NCBI GenBank assembly: GCA_910577085.1
Contig: CAJTLE010000103.1
Location: 1 to 10,121, forward strand
Source: an uncultured Allobaculum sp.
GTDB lineage: Bacteria > Bacillota_I > Bacilli_A > Erysipelotrichales > Erysipelotrichaceae
Direction of reading: 5' to 3'
DNA: 10,121 nt
Shown piece after piece: positions 5,499 to 10,121 of this stretch. The notes under the pieces were generated by a model. The model saw only the letters and a list, made by a program, of their open reading frames with translations, was not told where the DNA came from and did not search any database. Within the stretch, counting starts at the first letter, position 1. Each line of letters opens with the position of its first letter. Both the position numbers and the translations under genes were made by a program.

Positions 5499-7283
5499 TT
5501 AACGATGAATCGGCGCAGTCTTTTCTTTTAACCAGGCAGCCTCTTTTTGACTCAGGCGAGGAGCGATGGTGTCATAAACGGTCTTGTGGTAGTTGTTGAG
5601 CCAGTCGATTTCTTCATCGCTCATCAAATCCAGATTCAGGCCGCGAACATCAAATGGCACCATGGTCAGCACATCGTGTTTCAAAAATTCGCCATACTCG
5701 GTTTCTTTGTATGGGGCCACAACGAGCAGGTTTTCATGGCGGATGCCGAATTTGCCTTCTTCATACAGACCAGGTTCGTCAGAAGTCACCATGCCAACAT
5801 CCAGCACGCAGGAATCTTTCCGTTCTGGAACAATGCGCCAGCGAATGCCATTTGGACCTTCATGGACGCTGAGCATTGCGCCAACACCATGACCTGTGCC
5901 GTGGTTGAAGTCCTGACCCTCAGCCCACAATGGCTGACGCGCAAACAGATCAAGGTTCAGGCCGCGGGCGCCTTTCATGAAGACAGCCTTGGCCAAGTTG
6001 ATATGACCTTTTAAGACACGGGTGAAGCCATCACGTTCTTCATCGGTAATTGGGCCCATGACAAATGTACGGGTAATATCCGTCGTTCCAGGCAGATAGT
6101 GGCCGCCAGAGTCAACTAAGAAGAAACCATGAGCTTCAAGTGGGACTGGGTTTTCTTCATCTGGATGATAGTGAGCCATTGCCGCATTTGGACCATAGGC
6201 AGCAATGGTTTCAAAGGAATCTTCCAGAAATTCTGGCTGTTCCTGGCGCAGTTTGCCTAAATGTTCTCTGGCGCTGATTTCTGTCACTGGATGACCTGCA
6301 GCCATTTCTTCTTCGAGCCATTTCCAGAATTTGATCACCGCCACCGCATCGCGTTTGTGTGCTTCTTTAAAACCATCGACTTCAACCGGGTTCTTGCAGG
6401 CTTTCAGCAGCTGGATTGGGTTGTCATCCCAAAGCGGTTTCTTCACGGCCCGGCCGATCCGGGAGTTGATGAAATCTTTTTCTAAAAGGACAGGTCCTTC
6501 AAGGGTTTCCACATCTTCATAAATTGCATCGTAGGGTTTAATTTCGATGCCATTGTCTTCGAGAAGTTTGCGGCTGACTTCATCCAGACGGGAGTCATCG
6601 ATATATAAAGCACCGCCATTTTCAGTCAGAAGCGTATAGGCTAAAGCGACCGGGAAGCTTGGAATATCATCCGCCCGTAAGTTATACAGCCAGGCCACTT
6701 CATCAATTTTGGAAGTGACATGTGATCTGGCGCCTTTATCCTTCATGATGGCACGGACTTCGGCTAATTTATCTTCGACCGATTTGCCTGTGTATTTGTC
6801 TTCATAATGGAAAGTTTTAGAAGCCGGAAGGGCTGGACGATCCGGCCAGGCTTCCCCTGCCAGATCAAGATCCGTAACAATTTCAAGATCTTTATCGGCG
6901 AAGTCTTTTTGATAGGATTCAAAATCCTGCATACTTACGCAGCGGCCGTCAAAGGCAACTTTCTGGCCAGGTTTTACGTTTTCAAGAATGTACTGGGAAA
7001 TCGAGGGTGTCTCTTTCATTCCCATCTTCATCAGATCAACGCCAGTATTCTGGAGTTCTTTAGCGGCCTGAATGAAGTAACGGCCATCGGTCCAGAGTCC
7101 AGCCTGATCATCAAGGACAACCAGGACGCCGGCACTGCCGGTAAAGCCGGAGAAGTGCTTGCGGGCACCGAAATAGTCACAGACATATTCGGTATCGTGG
7201 AAGTCTGAGGTTGGGATGATTAATGCATGAATATCATGGTCTGCCATTTTCTGCCGGAGCAGCTGCAGTCTGTTTGGAATCAT
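5499..7283 (-). CDS. Xaa-Pro aminopeptidase (M24B family, long three-domain form)
   Basis: A 594-residue cytoplasmic metallopeptidase that removes the N-terminal residue from peptides with proline in second position, aiding use of proline-rich peptides. Domains in order: creatinase-type N-terminal domain (about 1-140), a second creatinase-like domain (about 155-310), the pita-bread M24 catalytic domain (about 315-525) and a C-terminal M24_C-type extension (about 530-594). All dinuclear metal ligands are visible: D391 and D402 (VDSGGHYLPGTTDITRTF), H465 (HGTGHGVG), E503 (SDEPGLYEEG) and E517 (GIRHENLLV). The catalytic-site H371 (AHYHP) is also present. The length and C-terminal extension match the eukaryotic-like APP1/XPNPEP1 type rather than the short ~360-residue PepP. 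No signal peptide. AGAAGG precedes the ATG at good spacing. A consensus-like promoter lies just upstream and a terminator downstream, so it is a single-gene unit. Confidence 0.95.
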   Translation of the reverse strand: MIPNRLQLLRQKMADHDIHALIIPTSDFHDTEYVCDYFGARKHFSGFTGSAGVLVVLDDQAGLWTDGRYFIQAAKELQNTGVDLMKMGMKETPSISQYILENVKPGQKVAFDGRCVSMQDFESYQKDFADKDLEIVTDLDLAGEAWPDRPALPASKTFHYEDKYTGKSVEDKLAEVRAIMKDKGARSHVTSKIDEVAWLYNLRADDIPSFPVALAYTLLTENGGALYIDDSRLDEVSRKLLEDNGIEIKPYDAIYEDVETLEGPVLLEKDFINSRIGRAVKKPLWDDNPIQLLKACKNPVEVDGFKEAHKRDAVAVIKFWKWLEEEMAAGHPVTEISAREHLGKLRQEQPEFLEDSFETIAAYGPNAAMAHYHPDEENPVPLEAHGFFLVDSGGHYLPGTTDITRTFVMGPITDEERDGFTRVLKGHINLAKAVFMKGARGLNLDLFARQPLWAEGQDFNHGTGHGVGAMLSVHEGPNGIRWRIVPERKDSCVLDVGMVTSDEPGLYEEGKFGIRHENLLVVAPYKETEYGEFLKHDVLTMVPFDVRGLNLDLMSDEEIDWLNNYHKTVYDTIAPRLSQKEAAWLKEKTAPIHR

Positions 7284-7306
7284 AAACTACCTTCTTTCTG
7301 CCTTTC

Positions 7307-7335
7307 ATTATAGGAAAGTTCCCTGCAAGTGGTAA
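7307..7335 (-). promoter_or_regulatory. Promoter of the Xaa-Pro aminopeptidase gene
   Basis: On the minus strand a perfect -10 TATAAT (7307-7312) and a -35 TTACCA (7330-7335, 4 of 6 matches) have a 17-base spacer, giving a leader of about 17 bases before the ATG at 7283. The -35 is bracketed by a 7-base inverted repeat (GGAAAGT 7313-7319, ACTTTCC 7343-7349) that could be an operator. Confidence 0.72.
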
Positions 7336-7349
7336 GAATCGGACTTTCC

Positions 7350-7547
7350 CGGGATGGAAAACTTGCGATTTCACCTGAATTTCGCTTTCCTGCTCTGTCC
7401 TTTTCTTCTGTCCATTTCCCTGAATTTACTGGCCTGCCTCTTTACTTCTTTGAGACCGTTCACCTGACTCGCCTGTCTTTTGCCTTGCATGTTTCCCGAA
7501 TCTCTTTTTCCTCTCTGCTCTTGCCTCCTTCTTTTTTTATTCCATTG
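7350..7547. other. Strand-biased, pyrimidine-rich intergenic stretch with weak ~45-base repeats
   Basis: Between the aminopeptidase promoter and the LRR gene's terminator the plus strand is strongly C/T-rich. TTC(A)CCTGA recurs at 7370, 7416 and 7459, about 45 bases apart, and the first two copies extend to ATTTC(A)CCTGAATTT, followed by similar CCTGC and TTCT blocks. No ribosome binding site or convincing frame was found; a 64-codon minus-strand frame here is almost all Lys/Arg/Gln and reflects the purine bias. Confidence 0.35.
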
Positions 7548-7582
7548 AAAAAGGACCAGCGCCAAAAGCTGATCCTGTTTTT
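7548..7582 (-). terminator. Intrinsic terminator of the distal LRR gene
   Basis: On the minus strand AGGATCAGC pairs with GCTGGTCCT (9 pairs, one T-G wobble, 7-base loop), followed by five T. Plus-strand reading gives a mismatch instead of the wobble, so the minus direction is favoured. It lies about 50 bases after the stop of the gene at 7634-8593. Confidence 0.85.
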
Positions 7583-7633
7583 AAACTTGATTTGAACTTT
7601 GTTTTCAAAGTCCTGTCTGCTCTTTTTTGAGCT

Positions 7634-8593
7634 CTATTTTTTGCCGTACCAGGCAATTCCTTCATCATTCCAGCCCATTCGCACCAGGGAAAGGTGTTCT
7701 TCATGAAGCGTGGTGTAATTGTGGTTGCCGGTTAAAGCGTTCGGGTTGAACTGACGATACAGGGGAATGGTTTCGTTTTCATCGGAATACCAGCCGATCC
7801 CCTCGTCCTTCCAGCCGGCGTTCACCAATGCCGTTTTTTCTTCAACGTTCATGGTGTAATGATGATCACCGGAATTGGGATTGTAGACCCGGTAAACCGG
7901 GATTTTGGATTCTTTTGGCGCCATCCAGCCGACACCTTCGCCATTCCAGCCATTTGCTTCCAGGAAGACTTTCTCTTCCTTGTTTGCGGTGTAGAAATGT
8001 TCACCTGTTCCTGGATTGTAGAGACGGAACATCAAAGTGACATCATCCCGGTTCCACGAATTTGGATACAAGGGTTCAACAATATAATTGCCCCAGAAAT
8101 CGACCGATTCCAGGCACATGTTGTTAGAGAGATTGAGAACGCGGATCTGGTTGTTGTGGCAGTCCAGCGTTTCCAGTTCCAGGTTATTGTTGACGTTGAG
8201 CTCCGAGATCTGGTTGTCCCGACAGTTCAGGTTTTTGAGCTGGGTATTGGCACTGACATCCAACGCCGTCAACTGGTTGCCGCTGCAATTCAGTGATTCA
8301 AGCCGGTCAAGCAGCTCAACGCCCTTCAAAGACTGAATCCCGCTGCTGGAGACATCCAGTGTTTTGATCGCAGAAAGATCAGCTCTGACAACCGTACTTC
8401 CTGACTGAACGCCCAGGGTTGCAGCCACCTTGTTTAAAAATGCCGGATCTGGAAAACTGGCCGCATCCAGAGTGATGGTTTCTTCCGCTTCAATCTGAGT
8501 GAGCGGTTCAGCTTCTGCGGCCTGTAAAACCAGCGGGCTGACTGTTCCCGCAAACAGCGCCGCTCCCAAAGCCAGTCCAAAGCATTTATTCAT
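7634..8593 (-). CDS. Secreted leucine-rich-repeat protein with DUF5648-type repeats (copy 1)
   Basis: A 319-residue predicted exported protein. Residues 1-28 form a signal peptide (hydrophobic core GLALGAALFAG, likely cleavage near AEA). Residues about 75-171 hold four to five leucine-rich repeats of ~21 residues of the bacterial LNCSGNQLTALDVSANTQL type. Residues about 188-317 hold three ~45-residue repeats with the core RLYNPGTGEHFYT ... GWxxEGxGW, which I assign to the DUF5648 repeat family; the third copy has a small insertion (NPNALTGNHNYT). No LPXTG motif, lipobox or C-terminal anchor is seen, so it may be released or bind the wall non-covalently. LRRs usually mediate protein binding; the DUF5648 role is unknown. 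AAAGGAAAGGAAG precedes the ATG. It is a paralogue of the gene at 8889-9878 in the same orientation, separated by a terminator, and its promoter carries phased TTAACA-like repeats. Confidence 0.88.
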   Translation of the reverse strand: MNKCFGLALGAALFAGTVSPLVLQAAEAEPLTQIEAEETITLDAASFPDPAFLNKVAATLGVQSGSTVVRADLSAIKTLDVSSSGIQSLKGVELLDRLESLNCSGNQLTALDVSANTQLKNLNCRDNQISELNVNNNLELETLDCHNNQIRVLNLSNNMCLESVDFWGNYIVEPLYPNSWNRDDVTLMFRLYNPGTGEHFYTANKEEKVFLEANGWNGEGVGWMAPKESKIPVYRVYNPNSGDHHYTMNVEEKTALVNAGWKDEGIGWYSDENETIPLYRQFNPNALTGNHNYTTLHEEHLSLVRMGWNDEGIAWYGKK

Positions 8594-8632
8594 AAAATCA
8601 ACTTCCTTTCCTTTTGATTTCGTATCGGGCTT

Positions 8633-8662
8633 ATTCTTTCACTTTACGCGGATTAAAGGCAA
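8633..8662 (-). promoter_or_regulatory. Candidate promoter of LRR copy 1
   Basis: On the minus strand a -35 TTGCCT (8657-8662) and a -10-like AAGAAT (8633-8638) have an 18-base spacer. Each matches consensus at 4 of 6 positions, as expected for an activator-dependent promoter. The phased repeat array begins at the -35 and extends upstream. Confidence 0.35.
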
Positions 8663-8694
8663 CACGTTTTACACAATATGAACACTTTTTAACA
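8659..8694. promoter_or_regulatory. Phased array of four TTAACA-like direct repeats
   Basis: Plus strand hexamers GCAACA (8659), TTTACA (8668), TGAACA (8679) and TTAACA (8689) recur at 9, 11 and 10 bases, i.e. about one helical turn apart, each sharing ACA. This is the layout of OmpR/PhoB-family response-regulator sites; the Bacillus PhoP box is TT(A/T)ACA repeats at about 11 bases. It touches the -35 of the LRR copy 1 promoter, a suitable position for an activator. The regulator is not encoded in this window. Confidence 0.5.
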
Positions 8695-8801
8695 CAATCT
8701 TGTTGTTTTTTCCCTTTTCAAAGTGACAGCCGATTAAAAACACTGTCTGCGTGCGGATTCCCTGCCATCCAGACCTGAACTGCCGGAACAAAAAGATCGC
8801 C

Positions 8802-8836
8802 AAAAAAAGGACCCATCCCGCAGGATCGATCCTTTT
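8802..8836 (-). terminator. Intrinsic terminator of the proximal LRR gene
   Basis: On the minus strand AAAAGGATCGATCC and GGATGGGTCCTTTT pair at 13 of 14 positions around a TGCG tetraloop, followed by a run of seven T. It lies about 50 bases after the stop of the gene at 8889-9878 and separates the two LRR paralogues into distinct transcripts. Confidence 0.9.
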
Positions 8837-8888
8837 GTTTGTGTCGGTTTATTTCGGCCAGTTTTTCTTTCTATGGTCTTTGTCTGGC

Positions 8889-9878
8889 TTAGCTGCGGAT
8901 GCCATACCAGGCAACGCCTTCATCCTTCCAGCCAAAAATGCTTAACTGGTTGTGTTCTGCAATGGATGATGTGTAATGGTGAGCCCCGGCTTTGGCGGCA
9001 TTTGGATTGTAAGAACGATACACGGGAACACCGATCTCTTCCTCCATGGAATACCACCCAATTCCTTCATCCTTCCAGCCCAGGGATTTGAGCGCATCTC
9101 TTTCTTCGGTGTTCATGGTGTAGTGATGGTCCCCCGCATTTGGATTGTACAGGCGATACACCGGAGAATCCGTTTTGTCGGGCGCAATCCAGCCCAGGCC
9201 TTCGTCTTTCCAGCCGCGTTTGATCAGATCTGCTTTTTCGGCTTCGTCGGCGGTATAGAAATGTTCACCACTGTTTGGATTGTACAGGCGGACCATTTCA
9301 ACCAGTTGAATTGGATCTGGTATTTCAGTGCCAGGCGGAAGCAGGGTGTTAAGGCCATCTCCGCCCGCAGTCAGATTTTCCAGATTGGTATTCTGGCTTA
9401 AATCCAGTTTTGTCAGGTTGTTATTGGAGCAGTTGAGCGTTTTGAGTTTCTTGTTGCCAGCAAGATTGAGTTCCACCAGCTTGTTATTGGAGCAGTTCAG
9501 ATCTTCGAGATCTTTCAGCTTTTCAATTCCCTCCAGAATGGTCAGGCTGTTGCCGGAGCAGTCCAGTTCCTTCAGCTTGCGCAGCAGTTCAATCCCGCGA
9601 AGCGTGCTGATCCCCGCCTCATTGACCGTCAGAGAAGTAATTTTATCCAGATCACTCTGAGAAACAGGATTTGGATTTTCCTGCCCGGTCGGTTTTAAAG
9701 CGTCAATCACCTTCTTCCGAAGATTGGAATCAGGAATCTCTTTTTCCAGATCAATCGTGCCAGCCTCCTGGGTTATTTCTTCAATTAAAGCCGCAGCTGT
9801 CTCTTGGGCCATAACTGGTGTGCTGACAATAGAAGCGACCATGGCAGCAGCCATCAGGGCTGTAAACTTTCTTTTCAT
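8889..9878 (-). CDS. Secreted leucine-rich-repeat protein with DUF5648-type repeats (copy 2)
   Basis: A 329-residue predicted exported protein, paralogous to the one at 7634-8593. Residues 1-24 are a signal peptide (MKRKF, then ALMAAAMVASIVS, likely cut after VMA). A charged segment follows (25-75). Leucine-rich repeats occupy about 80-170 with motifs such as LKELDCSGNSLTILEGIEKL, LEDLNCSNNKLVELNLAGN and LKTLNCSNNNLTKLDLSQN. Residues about 195-327 contain three DUF5648-type repeats (VRLYNPNSGEHFYT, YRLYNPNAGDHHYT, YRSYNPNAAKAGAHHYT), each followed by GWKDEGxGW or a close variant. No wall anchor or membrane anchor is visible. AAAGGAT lies about 9 bases before the ATG. The C-terminal part is much more alike between the two paralogues than the LRR part, suggesting that the repeats keep a shared role while the LRR surface has diverged. 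The promoter is not clear. Confidence 0.88.
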   Translation of the reverse strand: MKRKFTALMAAAMVASIVSTPVMAQETAAALIEEITQEAGTIDLEKEIPDSNLRKKVIDALKPTGQENPNPVSQSDLDKITSLTVNEAGISTLRGIELLRKLKELDCSGNSLTILEGIEKLKDLEDLNCSNNKLVELNLAGNKKLKTLNCSNNNLTKLDLSQNTNLENLTAGGDGLNTLLPPGTEIPDPIQLVEMVRLYNPNSGEHFYTADEAEKADLIKRGWKDEGLGWIAPDKTDSPVYRLYNPNAGDHHYTMNTEERDALKSLGWKDEGIGWYSMEEEIGVPVYRSYNPNAAKAGAHHYTSSIAEHNQLSIFGWKDEGVAWYGIRS

Positions 9879-9974
9879 AGGTTGGATATCCTTTCTGTCT
9901 TTCTTGATTTTTCGATTTTGTTTAGATGGGTTTAAAACTCATCGATATCCTGAACAATTCATCAAAACCGACAA

Positions 9975-10013
9975 ATGGCCGGAAACACCTTTACAGAACG
10001 TGTTTCCGGCCAT
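9975..10013. repeat. Perfect 14-base inverted repeat in a divergent intergenic region
   Basis: ATGGCCGGAAACAC (9975-9988) and GTGTTTCCGGCCAT (10000-10013) are exact complements around an 11-base loop. Plus-strand reading is followed by CTTATTTT, a poor U-tract; minus-strand reading by TTTGTCGGTTTTG. No gene ends nearby on either strand, as it lies between divergent starts at 9878 and 10104. It could be a structured leader or attenuator of LRR copy 2, or a barrier terminator. Confidence 0.6.
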
Positions 10014-10037
10014 CTTATTTTCCACCAAACAGGTGAG

Positions 10038-10065
10038 TGTAAATCGTTCATCAATCCTGTACAAT
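10038..10065 (+). promoter_or_regulatory. Candidate promoter of the gene starting at 10104
   Basis: TACAAT at 10060-10065 (5 of 6 to TATAAT) with a weak TGTAAA at 10038-10043 and a 16-base spacer would start transcription about 30 bases before the ATG. The pair of hexamers resembles the candidate MATE promoter. A minus-strand promoter (TTGTAC, 17 bases, TACACT) could overlap the same bases. Confidence 0.35.
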
Positions 10066-10103
10066 ATTATTCACCCTAAACAACAAAGAAAGGATTTTGA
10101 ACA

Positions 10104-10121
10104 ATGACACACACCCTGAAC
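10104..10121 (+). CDS. Start of a gene truncated by the window end
   Basis: AAAGGA at 10089-10094 lies about 9 bases before an ATG at 10104, and the frame stays open for the six codons present (MTHTLN). A promoter-like TACAAT lies upstream. It is divergent from LRR copy 2. Too little is visible to suggest a product. Confidence 0.55.

Noticed and set aside
4928..5599. 223-codon plus-strand frame across CpXC and the intergenic region
   Set aside because: Antisense to CpXC and the aminopeptidase end, running through a terminator; composition is not protein-like.
7371..7565. 64-codon basic minus-strand frame between the LRR and aminopeptidase genes
   Set aside because: It begins inside the terminator, has no well-spaced Shine-Dalgarno, and its Lys/Arg/Gln content follows from the polypurine tract.
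8661..8700. Two tandem 20-base repeats read as a CRISPR-like or iteron array
   Set aside because: Only two imperfect units with no spacers and no cas or rep genes; the phased-hexamer operator reading explains them better.

Overview
The window looks like a chromosomal segment from a Firmicute (Bacillota) of roughly balanced base composition. The signs are strong AAGGAGG-type ribosome binding sites, many compact intrinsic terminators, a tRNA-Trp with an encoded CCA close to Bacillus-type tRNA-Trp, TGA used as a stop codon, and secreted leucine-rich-repeat proteins typical of gut Gram-positives. An Erysipelotrichia-like anaerobe would fit, but that is only an inference. No phage, plasmid, transposase or CRISPR signature was seen.

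Layout. 1-486 has no intact gene, only faint possible coding remnants, and ends in a putative MATE promoter and a 9-codon leader ORF. 487-1923 (+) is a MATE-family efflux protein, closed by a terminator that works in both directions. 2163-2417 (-) is a small unrecognised protein. 2669-2742 (-) is a single tRNA-Trp(CCA) with a clear promoter and terminator. 2979-4166 (+) is a class I/II PLP aminotransferase. 4421-4837 (-) is the mechanosensitive channel MscL. 4892-5347 (-) is a CpXC zinc-ribbon protein. 5499-7283 (-) is a long three-domain Xaa-Pro aminopeptidase with all metal ligands. 7634-8593 and 8889-9878 (-) are two tandem paralogous secreted proteins (signal peptide, leucine-rich repeats, three C-terminal DUF5648-type repeats). 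A new + gene begins at 10104 and runs off the window.

Most genes appear to be single transcription units: an intrinsic terminator follows every complete gene except CpXC, which may run into mscL. Metabolically this is mostly ordinary housekeeping: drug/metabolite efflux, amino-acid transamination, proline-peptide turnover and osmotic protection. The most distinctive part is the right third. It holds the duplicated LRR-DUF5648 surface/secreted pair, a phased array of TTAACA-like repeats over the promoter of one of them (an OmpR/PhoB-type operator architecture), and an orphan perfect 14-bp hairpin in the divergent region next to the other. No obvious new enzymatic or defence system was found.
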